A DNA stretch of 64,000 nt from Polaromonas jejuensis NBRC 106434. Its GTDB lineage: Bacteria > Pseudomonadota > Gammaproteobacteria > Burkholderiales > Burkholderiaceae_C. The stretch covers positions 310,001 through 374,000 of the forward strand of contig NZ_BCYO01000002.1 of assembly GCF_001598235.1 (NCBI RefSeq), read 5' to 3'. The translations under genes were made by a program, and so were the position numbers. Numbering within the stretch: position 1 is the first letter of the stretch; every line of letters begins with the position of its first letter. Of the stretch, positions 35,213-43,004 are shown piece after piece. The notes beneath the pieces are model-generated. The model searched no databases. It was not told the DNA's origin and was given only the letters and a program-made list of their open reading frames with translations.

Positions 35213-37663
35213 ATGGCCGGGACACGCGCGCCTGCGCCTGGCGGGGCCGCCCCACCGGTGATCGCCGTGGCCCTGATCTCGGCCGCCGCGCTGGCCTACG
35301 AAATCCTGCTGATGCGGCTGTTCTCCATCATTCTGTGGCACCACTTCGCCTACATGATCATCAGCCTGGCGCTGCTCGGCTACGGCGCCAGCGGCGCCGT
35401 GCTGACCTTGGCGCAACGCGCAGTGCAGCAGCGCTTTGCGCCGCTGTTCAGCGCGGCCGCCGCGGCGTTCGGGGTCAGCGCCATCGTCTGCTTTTCGCTG
35501 GCGCAGCGCGTGCCGTTCAATCCGCTGGAAATCCTCTGGGATCCGCGCCAGCCGGCCTACCTGCTGGCGGTCTACCTGCTGCTTCTGCTGCCCTTCCTGT
35601 GCGCCGGCGCCTGCGTGTGCATGGCCTTGTCGTGCTTTCGCGGCATGGTGCCCCGCATCTACAGCTTCGACATTCTGGGCGCGGGGGCGGGAAGCCTGGG
35701 CGTAGTGGCCCTGCTGTTCGTGCTGTCGCCGGCCGATGCATTGAAGCTGATCGGGGCCTTGGGATGGGTCGCCGCGGCGGTGGCGTGGCTCGAATGCGGT
35801 GGCCCCAGGCGCTGGCCGGCGGGCCTGCTGATGGCCTTGGCCGGCCTGCCCTTGCTGTTGCCGCAAGCCTGGGTTGCACCCACCATGTCGCCGTACAAGG
35901 AACTGTCACAGATCTTGCGCATTCCCGAAGCCCGGCTGGTGGTCGAGCAATCGAGCCCGCTGGGCCTCGTCAGCGTGGTCGAGAGTCCGCGCATTCCGCT
36001 ACGCCACGCACCGGGATTGAGCCTCAATGCAACGACCGAGCCGCCGCCGCAGTTGGGGGTCTTCATCGACGGCGAAGGCCTCAACGCGCTGACCCGATTC
36101 GACGGGCGGCAGGGCAGCCTGGTCCATCTCGACCAGATCAGCTCGGCACTGCCCTATCACCTGCTGCGCCATCCGCGCGTGCTGGTGCTGGGGGCCGGCG
36201 CCGGGGCGGATGTGCTGCAGGCCCACTATCACGACGCCAGGCAGATCGATGCGGTGGAGCTGAACCCCCAGGTCGTCGATCTGGTAGCGCGCCGCTTCGC
36301 GGACTATGCGGGCGGCCTCTATTCGGGCATCGCGCGCGTGCATGTGGCCGAAGCGCGCGGCTTCGTCGCGGCCAGCGCGGAACGCTACGACCTCATCCAG
36401 GTGGCGCTGCTCGATTCCTTCAGCGCTTCCTCGGCCGGCCTCTACGCGCTGTCAGAAAACTATCTCTACACGGTCGAAGCCTTGCAGGACGATCTGCGGC
36501 ATTTGCAGCCCGGCGGGCTGCTGGCGATCACGCGCTGGGTCACGCTGCCGCCGCGCGATGCGCTCAAGCTCTTTGCCGCCGCCGTGGTGGCGCTGGAGCA
36601 ATCGGGCGTCGCTGACCCCGGGTCACGGCTCGCCCTGGTGCGCAGCTGGAAGACCAGCACACTGCTTGTCAAGAACGGCGCCTTCGACGGCGCGGACATC
36701 GCGGCGATCAAGGCGTTCTGCGTCGCCCGCTCGTTCGATCTGGCGTTCTATCCCGGCATGCGGCCGGAGGAAGCGAACCGCTACAACGTGGTCGAACCTC
36801 CCGACCTGTTCGACGGTGCCGCGGCGCTGTTGGGTCCGGGCAGGGAAGAGTTCCTGCAGGGCTACAAGTTCCACATTGCCCCGGCCACCGACGACAAGCC
36901 GCACTTCTTCCACTTCTTCAAGTGGCGCTCGCTGCCCGAGCTCTGGTCGCTGAAGGGGCAAGGTGGCTTGCCGCTGCTGGAATGGGGCTATCCGGTGCTC
37001 GTGGCGACGCTTGTTCAAGCGGCGATCGCGAGCCTGCTGTTGATCGGCCTGCCCTTGGCATGGGTCACATGGGTCGGCGCCCGGCAGAACAACCGAATGC
37101 CACTCGCCGGACCGCGCGGCCGCATCCTCGTCTACTTTCTGGCGATCGGTTTCGGCTTCATGTTCATCGAGATCGCGTTCATCCAGAAGTTCGTTCTGTT
37201 TCTGAGCCACCCGCTCTATGCGGTCGCGGTCGTGCTGTTCGCGTTTCTGCTGTTCGCCGGAATCGGCAGCCGCGTTTCCGGGCGCTTGGCAGAAGGCGCC
37301 AGGGCCATGCGGTACCCGGTGGCGGCGGTGGCGGGCGCCATTTGCCTGTCAGCGGCGCTTTGCCTGGTCCTGCTTTCCTGGCTCTTCCAGCACCCGATGG
37401 GGCTGCCGGACGCGGCGAGGATCCTGATCTCGGCCGCCCTCATCGCCCCGCTGGCGTTCTTCATGGGCATGCCGTTCCCCTTGGGCTTGGCGAAGGTGGA
37501 GGCAACAGATGCCCGGCTCATTCCCTGGGCCTGGGGTATCAACGGCTGCGCGTCGGTCACCGGGGCGGTGCTGGCCACGCTGCTCGCGATCCATATCGGA
37601 TTCACCGCCGTGGTCGTGGCTGCGCTGGTTCTGTATGGGGTTGCGGCTGCGGCTCGTCCTTGA
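35213..37663 (+). CDS. large membrane protein with spermidine-synthase-like domain
   Basis: This 816-residue protein has three parts. An N-terminal membrane region (about residues 15-220) has five or six helices. A central Rossmann methyltransferase-like domain (about 230-580) contains VLVLGAGAGADV at 323-334 and DAVELNP at 346-352. A C-terminal membrane region (about 590-816) has six or more helices. The central fold matches the spermidine/spermine synthase family, but the usual acidic DxxDP active-site loop reads LLDSFSASSAGL, so aminopropyl transfer is doubtful. It follows pcm by 13 bp with AGGAACG as ribosome site. Its function is unknown. Confidence 0.8.
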   Translation: MAGTRAPAPGGAAPPVIAVALISAAALAYEILLMRLFSIILWHHFAYMIISLALLGYGASGAVLTLAQRAVQQRFAPLFSAAAAAFGVSAIVCFSLAQRVPFNPLEILWDPRQPAYLLAVYLLLLLPFLCAGACVCMALSCFRGMVPRIYSFDILGAGAGSLGVVALLFVLSPADALKLIGALGWVAAAVAWLECGGPRRWPAGLLMALAGLPLLLPQAWVAPTMSPYKELSQILRIPEARLVVEQSSPLGLVSVVESPRIPLRHAPGLSLNATTEPPPQLGVFIDGEGLNALTRFDGRQGSLVHLDQISSALPYHLLRHPRVLVLGAGAGADVLQAHYHDARQIDAVELNPQVVDLVARRFADYAGGLYSGIARVHVAEARGFVAASAERYDLIQVALLDSFSASSAGLYALSENYLYTVEALQDDLRHLQPGGLLAITRWVTLPPRDALKLFAAAVVALEQSGVADPGSRLALVRSWKTSTLLVKNGAFDGADIAAIKAFCVARSFDLAFYPGMRPEEANRYNVVEPPDLFDGAAALLGPGREEFLQGYKFHIAPATDDKPHFFHFFKWRSLPELWSLKGQGGLPLLEWGYPVLVATLVQAAIASLLLIGLPLAWVTWVGARQNNRMPLAGPRGRILVYFLAIGFGFMFIEIAFIQKFVLFLSHPLYAVAVVLFAFLLFAGIGSRVSGRLAEGARAMRYPVAAVAGAICLSAALCLVLLSWLFQHPMGLPDAARILISAALIAPLAFFMGMPFPLGLAKVEATDARLIPWAWGINGCASVTGAVLATLLAIHIGFTAVVVAALVLYGVAAAARP

Positions 37664-37693
37664 CACTTCATGCGCGCCGCGCGTCATCCCGCA

Positions 37694-37882
37694 TCACCAC
37701 CTGTTGCGCAACTCACGAAGCTTGAGGAACACCGTCTTGGCATCGGGTTCCTCCGGGAGATCCGGAGAGCTTTCACGCAACTGGGCGACCAAACTCGGGC
37801 TTGTGAGGCGGAAGAAGGTATTGAACTGCTCTTCATCCTTGAGCGTGGAGGCGACCGAGGTCTTCGAGGCATGACCGGCCAC
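37694..37882 (-). CDS. possible small protein or gene remnant
   Basis: A GTG-started frame gives 62 residues including TLKDEEQFNTFFRLTSPSLV and LPEEPDAKTVFLKLRELRNRW. The balanced, acidic, low-Arg composition is unlike the shadow frames around it, so it could be a real small protein or the C-terminal end of a lost gene. I see no family match and no good ribosome site. Confidence 0.35.
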   Translation of the reverse strand: MAGHASKTSVASTLKDEEQFNTFFRLTSPSLVAQLRESSPDLPEEPDAKTVFLKLRELRNRW

Positions 37883-38301
37883 GCGGGGAAGCCGGGCCCG
37901 GACAGCGCCGTTGGCCGGCTCCAGCGAGCGTCATCAGGCCACAGTTCGGCGGGTCACCGGGCGCCGGGCGGCTCCTACTACAGTAGAACAGGAAAGCGGA
38001 CCGTCGCGAGTGACTGGATTTGGTGGCGGGTACTCAGAGTATTGAAATCGTCGCCACATTGCCGACCAATAACCAACAGCCCTGAGTGACCGGTCTGGAG
38101 CAAGCAGATCGAAAAGCTGTATGACAGCAGTCAGTCTCAAGCCGCCACCCACTTATTGCCCCGCTGCCAGATTCAAGCGCGACGGCGCGCTGACGATGAA
38201 CACCAAGGTGTTCACCGCCAGGACCGATCGACAGCACCGCCATGCACACCCCGATCATCGCGGCCGAGGTATGCAGGATGGGGGCGCCGTCCCCGACTCC
38301 G
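37883..38301. other. 419-bp spacer without recognised gene
   Basis: No frame here has a convincing product. The stretch 37980-38150 is rich in short CCGACC/GACCGG-like words and looks like degenerate intergenic repeat DNA. I see no terminator with a T run. Confidence 0.35.
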
Positions 38302-38754
38302 TCATGAACGGGTCTCACCTGTGCCGGCTGGCCAGAGGAAAACCGCCTTCGTCGGCTGGCCGTGCTTGACGACTACCTTCTCGTGCAGCGTCTTGCCCGC
38401 CAGCGTTGCATCGACAACGTAGGGCCCCGGCGCCAGCTTGACCAGCAGGAACGGTCCGTCCGAGGTGGCCTCCAGGGCGGCATGCCCCTTGGCGTCGCGC
38501 ACCACCACTTTCACGTTGGCCGCGAAGACGTCGCGCTGCTTGTCCTTTACGGCGAACTCGAGCGTCAACGGCCATTGCTTGCTGGCGCGTTCGATCGCTG
38601 TGGACTCAACCTTGCCGATGCCGCCGCTCAGGTACTCGACGTCGCCACTCTTGTGCACGGGCGGCAGAGCGATCGCGGTCTGTGCGACGGCACCGCCCAT
38701 CGTCAGCGCGCCCAGGGTCGCTGCCATGGCGGCCTTATGGATCAGGGTTTTCAT
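38302..38754 (-). CDS. small secreted protein with carboxypeptidase-regulatory-like (Ig-like) fold
   Basis: This 150-residue protein has a Sec signal, MKTLIHKAAMAATLGALTMG, with cleavage near AVAQ at residue 25. The rest is a beta-rich domain: ANVKVVVRDAKGHAALEATS then GPYVVDATLAGKTLHEKVVV. This resembles the transthyretin/carboxypeptidase regulatory-like fold, often used for binding in the periplasm. The ATG at 38754 follows AGGAGAT. It lies downstream of the DUF488-CBS pair on the same strand, with 156 bp between, so co-transcription is uncertain. Confidence 0.75.
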   Translation of the reverse strand: MKTLIHKAAMAATLGALTMGGAVAQTAIALPPVHKSGDVEYLSGGIGKVESTAIERASKQWPLTLEFAVKDKQRDVFAANVKVVVRDAKGHAALEATSDGPFLLVKLAPGPYVVDATLAGKTLHEKVVVKHGQPTKAVFLWPAGTGETRS

Positions 38755-38910
38755 CTCTAATCTCCTGGTGGAGTCATGGAACAGCGAATCAACGCAGTGC
38801 GCTGCTCCGGGCACTGCCGTGCGGGCCGTCGATCAGCTGACACGCACCGGTACGAAGACCTCCTGCAGCAAGCGGTTGTGCTCTTGAATCTACGACAGGT
38901 ACCTCATCGA

Positions 38911-39609
38911 TCAGAACGTCATCCAGTCGCCATATGGCATGCGCCTATCCTCTACACCGCACACGCCGGGAATATTCTCTGCAGCGATGCGCGCGGCCTG
39001 CTTGTCGGCCTCGCGCTGGAACGCGCCAACATAGCTCACGACACCGTGGTGCACAAAGACGTTGGACCAATTCCCGGACCACCAGGATTGCCTGCCTAGC
39101 TCCTCGAGCAATCGCACCCGGATTGCCTCGTCGTCCATCCGTTGCGGGGACGGCGCCCTCAGGGCCGTTCTTGCCGCGAGTGCGCGCACCAGATCGGCCC
39201 GTGTCACGAGGCCGGCCAGTTGTCCATCGCGCAGCACGGGTACGCGCCGGATGTGACGCGCCTCGAAGATAGCGGCGATCCGGGCGACCGGCGCGTCCTC
39301 CGGTACCGAGACCACTTCATGGTTCATGACATCCCTGGCGTGCCCGCCATGGGACTTGACGTACGCAACTGGCGCTGGATCGGTCTGGCTGAGCCGCTGC
39401 CACCAGGTACGATACGCCACCCGGCCATCTGTGCCGATCTCGTGGCGATGCAGCAGGTCTCCATCGCCGACCACACCGACAACCCTGCCTTCGTCGACGA
39501 CCAGGACACCGCTGATGCGATGTTCCAGCAGGAGCGCGACAATGTCCTGCAAACCCGTGTCGGGAGTAACGGTAATGACGGGTGCCGTCATGATTTCTTT
39601 TGCTTTCAT
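38911..39609 (-). CDS. CBS-pair plus BON-like domain protein
   Basis: This 232-residue protein has two CBS repeats (about residues 5-60 and 92-147) with ISGVLVVDEGRVVGVVGDGD and IRRVPVLRDGQLAGLVTRAD as their hallmark strands. A C-terminal BON-like segment (about 155-225) follows. CBS pairs bind adenine nucleotides and sense energy state; BON domains bind phospholipid or other surfaces. It overlaps the upstream DUF488 gene by four bases (ATGA), indicating a two-gene operon. The role is unknown; stress response is a common guess for this architecture. Confidence 0.88.
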   Translation of the reverse strand: MKAKEIMTAPVITVTPDTGLQDIVALLLEHRISGVLVVDEGRVVGVVGDGDLLHRHEIGTDGRVAYRTWWQRLSQTDPAPVAYVKSHGGHARDVMNHEVVSVPEDAPVARIAAIFEARHIRRVPVLRDGQLAGLVTRADLVRALAARTALRAPSPQRMDDEAIRVRLLEELGRQSWWSGNWSNVFVHHGVVSYVGAFQREADKQAARIAAENIPGVCGVEDRRMPYGDWMTF

Positions 39610-40055
39610 GGCTCAACTCCTTTCGCATTGTGGCGCGGGAAGCACCGTTCGATGAGCAGCTCGCGCAGCATGATGGCGTGGCTGTGCAGGGAATCGCGCG
39701 CGTCGCAGAGCAGGGTTGACTTTCCCCGGCGGCGCAGATCGTCGAGCAGCTGAAGCAGGTCGTCGCGTTGTGCGAGTTCAACGCGGTACTTCCGTGCAAA
39801 CGCCTCCCATCGGCTCGGGTCATGTCCATACCACCGGCGCAAGGTACTGCTTGGAGCCACGTCCTTGAGCCAGAGGTCCATGACCAGTTGCTGCTTCGCA
39901 AGGCCTCGTGGCCAGAGCCGGTCGACGAGGACGCGCATGCCGTCGCCCACCGATGCGCTTTCGCGGGCGCGCTTCACCGCAACAGCACGGTGCGCCCGGC
40001 CCAGATCCCCGGAGCCGGGCGATGCGGCAGGGTCGATGAGCGGCGATGCGTGCAT
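39606..40055 (-). CDS. DUF488-family protein
   Basis: This 149-residue protein contains RVLVDRLWPRGLAKQQLVMD and WLKDVAPSSTLRRWYGHDP, the signature segments of DUF488. I start at the ATG at 40055, which follows GGAGAAA; an in-frame ATG at 40076 is possible. DUF488 proteins are small, conserved and biochemically unassigned. Its end overlaps the CBS/BON gene start, so the two proteins may act together. The start of the conserved domain is about 20 residues in. Confidence 0.85.
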   Translation of the reverse strand: MHASPLIDPAASPGSGDLGRAHRAVAVKRARESASVGDGMRVLVDRLWPRGLAKQQLVMDLWLKDVAPSSTLRRWYGHDPSRWEAFARKYRVELAQRDDLLQLLDDLRRRGKSTLLCDARDSLHSHAIMLRELLIERCFPRHNAKGVEP

Positions 40056-40249
40056 GGCGCTTTCTCCGCTGCTCATGCATCCGCGACGACGCGTCGTCCA
40101 TCGACGAGTCCATCGGGTATCGGGTACGGTGGAATCCGCCAACGTGGAGACGTTGCCCGGGTCGCTCGACATGGTGTTGCTCCTGCGCCAGGGCCCGGAC
40201 TGCCATGCCGGCCGCTCCTGACGAAATCATCTTGCACGCCATTTTCAAG

Positions 40250-40300
40250 AAAGTAAAACGACTTTTATTTTGATTTAAGTGCAATAATTTTGCATACATT
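40250..40300. promoter_or_regulatory. AT-rich divergent promoter region
   Basis: A 45-bp AT-rich island (40253-40297), including TTTTATTTTGATTTAAG and TAATTTTGCAT, stands out from the GC-rich surroundings. It lies just upstream of the LysR start (40314) and in the region between divergent genes. It probably holds the LysR gene promoter. I do not see a confident LysR box. Confidence 0.4.
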
Positions 40301-40313
40301 CAACCCGTCGGCC

Positions 40314-41207
40314 ATGGATATCAACCTCGCCCGGACTTTTCTCGAAATCGTGGAGACGCGCAGTTTCCTGCGCGCCGCCGAGCGCCTGCATGTGACCCAG
40401 ACCTCGGTCAGCGCACGCGTTCGCACGCTCGAAGAACTGCTGGGCCGCAAGCTCTTCGTTCGCAACAAGGCCGGCGCCGTGCTCACGCCGGCAGGCGAGC
40501 AATTCCTGCCCCACGCGACCACACTGCTGCAGGTCTGGGAGCGCGCACGCCATCAGGTGGCGGTGCCCGCGGGGCGCCGCGCCGTCCTTGCGGTCGGATG
40601 CGAGATCAGCCTCTGGGATCCGCTGCTGCTGCAATGGCTGCTGTGGATGCGCGCCGCAGCCCCTCACCTGGCCATTCGAACGGAGGTCGGATTCCCGCAG
40701 GATCTGCTCGCCAAGGTAGCAGCCGGCGTGCTCGACCTTGCCATCGTCTACGCCCCGCAGCAGCGGCCCGGCCTGCAGGTCGAACTCCTCATCGCGGAAA
40801 AGCTCGTAATGGTCACTACGTCCAGGCGCAGCCGAGCGCCGCGCCCGACGGACTACGTCTATGTCGACTGGGGCCCGGAGTTCGCGGTACAGCACGCCCT
40901 CGCGTTTCCCGAACTGTCGAATGCCGGTGTCACGGCCGGACTGGGTCCGCTCGGACGTGAATACCTTCTGGCCGCCGGCGGCACCGGATATTTCCGGCTC
41001 GATGTGGTTCGCAGCCATCTGGAATCGGGACATTTGCACCGGGTGCCCGGCGCGCCAGAGTTCCTCTATCCGGCCTACGCTGTCTACGCAGCGGGAGCTG
41101 ATCCCAAGCTTGTGAATCCGGCCCTGGCAGGCTTCCGGCAGGTGGCGCATCCCCGGCCCCAGACCTCGACGAATGCGGCCCCACGAGACAAGAAGGCATC
41201 GCGCTGA
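40314..41207 (+). CDS. LysR-family transcriptional regulator
   Basis: This 297-residue regulator starts MDINLARTFLEIVETRSFLR and carries a typical LysR helix-turn-helix (about residues 18-38, ERLHVTQTSVSARVR). A ligand-binding domain occupies the rest. I use the ATG at 40314 rather than one eight codons earlier, because the alignment of LysR N-termini begins at MDINLARTF. It is divergent from the DUF488-CBS operon, its most likely neighbour target. The effector is unknown. Confidence 0.93.
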   Translation: MDINLARTFLEIVETRSFLRAAERLHVTQTSVSARVRTLEELLGRKLFVRNKAGAVLTPAGEQFLPHATTLLQVWERARHQVAVPAGRRAVLAVGCEISLWDPLLLQWLLWMRAAAPHLAIRTEVGFPQDLLAKVAAGVLDLAIVYAPQQRPGLQVELLIAEKLVMVTTSRRSRAPRPTDYVYVDWGPEFAVQHALAFPELSNAGVTAGLGPLGREYLLAAGGTGYFRLDVVRSHLESGHLHRVPGAPEFLYPAYAVYAAGADPKLVNPALAGFRQVAHPRPQTSTNAAPRDKKASR

Positions 41208-41520
41208 TCGGCGCCGGCGAGTCCTCCATGACACAAGCCGGGTGTCGCGCCCCACCCGGCGCGACTTGCTCAACCGCTTGGCTTCGTCGTCCACAGAGGG
41301 CCCGCACCAGATCCGACCCGATGACGATGCTCACCAGGCCATGTCGCCGGGGGTGGTGCCTATGATGCGATCGGGCGTCACCCCGTAATGAGTTTTAAGG
41401 CGGCGCCCTCCGGATTCGTCATGGATAGCCGGATTTATTGTCTGTGTGCGGACAATTTATGTTTGTTGAATTGCGCTGAAGCCTGACCCAATGGGTCAGA
41501 TTTCAACGGAATCCAACACA
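41208..41520. other. gene-free spacer with one small palindrome
   Basis: No gene is visible. At 41483-41499 there is CTGACCCA-A-TGGGTCAG, a perfect 8-bp inverted repeat followed by GATTTC, which could be a weak terminator or binding site. The right side merges into a response-regulator remnant. Confidence 0.35.
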
Positions 41521-41524
41521 TCGG

Positions 41525-41698
41525 GGCATTTCCATCCTCGCGCTGACTGGCAACTCGGATGAGCTTGATGTCAAAACCGCCCTGAGGGCTGGTATGAATG
41601 GCTGCATCCTGAAGTCCGGCGACATGAAGTTGCTGCAAGGCAAAATCCTGGAAGTTCTGACGGCAACAGCGCAGCGTCAGAGTAGTTTGACGCCATGA
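41525..41698 (+). pseudogene. 3' remnant of a response-regulator receiver gene
   Basis: The plus-strand frame reads SILALTGNSDELDVKTALRA then GMNGCILKSGDMKLLQGKIL and ends in TGA at 41698. This matches the last third of a CheY-like receiver domain: the beta-4 strand with LTGN in the place of the usual LTA, the AGMNGCILKS beta-5 segment with the conserved Lys, and the final helix. No phosphoacceptor Asp or start codon remains upstream, where a stop lies at 41477. It is a truncated gene, not a small intact protein. Confidence 0.75.
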
Positions 41699-41827
41699 AG
41701 CATCCCCATCGGCAATGGCCGCTGGTCATATCGCCGCTGCCACAGCATCCATGCGCGGGGGCGGTCGGCGCGCGCGGCGGAGATTGGCGACAATAGGCCA
41801 TCCACGACTTCCCCACCCTATCCACTC

Positions 41828-42238
41828 ATGCGACTCCTCCACACCATGCTGCGCGTTGGCAATCTTCAGCGCTCCATCGACTTCTACACCCAGGTGCTTG
41901 GCATGAAGCTGCTGCGCACTTCGGAGAACCCCCAATACAAGTACAGCCTGGCCTTTGTCGGCTATGAAGGCAATCCGGCGCAGGCCGAGATTGAGCTGAC
42001 CTACAACTGGGGCACCGAAAGCTATGAGCTGGGCACCGCCTATGGCCACATTGCGCTGGGCGTGCCTGATGTCTATGCGGCCTGCGAAAAAATCAAGGCG
42101 GCGGGCGGCAATGTCACGCGCGAAGCCGGTCCGGTCAAGGGCGGCAAGACGGTGATTGCCTTTGTGACCGACCCGGACGGCTACAAGATTGAATTGATCC
42201 AGCGCGCAGAAGATGGCGGTGGCGCTGGCTTGCGCTAA
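41828..42238 (+). CDS. gloA: lactoylglutathione lyase (glyoxalase I)
   Basis: This 136-residue enzyme isomerises the methylglyoxal-glutathione hemithioacetal to S-lactoylglutathione. The four metal ligands known from E. coli GlxI are in place: His5, Glu56, His74 and Glu122, consistent with a nickel/cobalt-type enzyme. The length matches the short bacterial class. It stands alone; a dispersed repeat copy lies just after its stop codon, before eda. Confidence 0.96.
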   Translation: MRLLHTMLRVGNLQRSIDFYTQVLGMKLLRTSENPQYKYSLAFVGYEGNPAQAEIELTYNWGTESYELGTAYGHIALGVPDVYAACEKIKAAGGNVTREAGPVKGGKTVIAFVTDPDGYKIELIQRAEDGGGAGLR

Positions 42239-42252
42239 GGCTTACAGCGTTT

Positions 42253-42307
42253 GCTATTGTTTCAATAGCTGCTTGCACCCATTCCTACTGGGCTGGAAGC
42301 CGATTTC
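42253..42307 (+). repeat. dispersed repeat copy A
   Basis: The 17-nt head GCTATTGTTTCAATAGC (42253-42269) has 7-bp palindromic arms. The tail TGCTTGCACCCATT...CTGGGCT follows and ends in ATTT. It is intergenic, between gloA and eda. Confidence 0.65.
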
Positions 42308-42341
42308 ACTCATAACCTTCCAGGTTTGAGCGCTCCCCGGC

Positions 42342-43004
42342 TCAAGCAGCCTGCCGCTGTAGCAAGCAGGCCTGCTGCGCCAGCGCGGTCACCTGGGCCC
42401 AATCGCCACGCGCCAGCGCCTCAGCGGGCGTGAGCCAGGAGCCGCCGACGCAGGCCACGTTGGGCAAGGCCAGAAACTCGGCCGCATTGGCCATGGACAC
42501 ACCGCCCGTGGGGCAAAACCTCACGTCGCCAAACGGCCCACCCCAGGCCTTGAGCATGGCCGGACCGCCGGCCTGCATGGCGGGGAAAAACTTCAGTTCC
42601 GTGAGGCCGTCTTCCTGCGCCATCATGATTTCGCTGCCGGTGGCCACGCCGGGCAGCAAGGCCAGGCCGACATCGCGACAGGCCTGGCCCACCGCGTGGG
42701 TGTAGCCCGGGCTGACCGCGAAACGGGCGCCGGCCATGGCGCAGGCCTGCGCGTCGGCGGCGCTGCGCACCGTGCCGGCGCCGACCACGGCCTCGGGGAC
42801 GTCACGCGCAATCGCTTCAATACAGGCCAGCGCCTGCGGCGTGCGCAGGGTGACCTCCAGCATGCGGATGCCGCCCGCCACGAGAGCGCGCGCCAGCGAC
42901 ACAGCCTGGCTGACATCGCTCAGCACAATCACCGGAATCACGGGGGCGTCCCGCATCACTTGCAAGGCGGTCAATTTGCCGCTGACGTCCAGATTTACAT
43001 CCAC
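42342..43004 (-). CDS. eda: KDPG aldolase
   Basis: This 220-residue class I aldolase cleaves 2-keto-3-deoxy-6-phosphogluconate to pyruvate and glyceraldehyde 3-phosphate. Lys138 in ELKFFPA is the Schiff-base lysine, and Glu50 in MLEVTLRT is the conserved catalytic acid. Its start overlaps the end of edd by ten bases, so the two are translationally coupled. It completes the Entner-Doudoroff route from the gluconokinase product. Confidence 0.96.
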   Translation of the reverse strand: MDVNLDVSGKLTALQVMRDAPVIPVIVLSDVSQAVSLARALVAGGIRMLEVTLRTPQALACIEAIARDVPEAVVGAGTVRSAADAQACAMAGARFAVSPGYTHAVGQACRDVGLALLPGVATGSEIMMAQEDGLTELKFFPAMQAGGPAMLKAWGGPFGDVRFCPTGGVSMANAAEFLALPNVACVGGSWLTPAEALARGDWAQVTALAQQACLLQRQAA

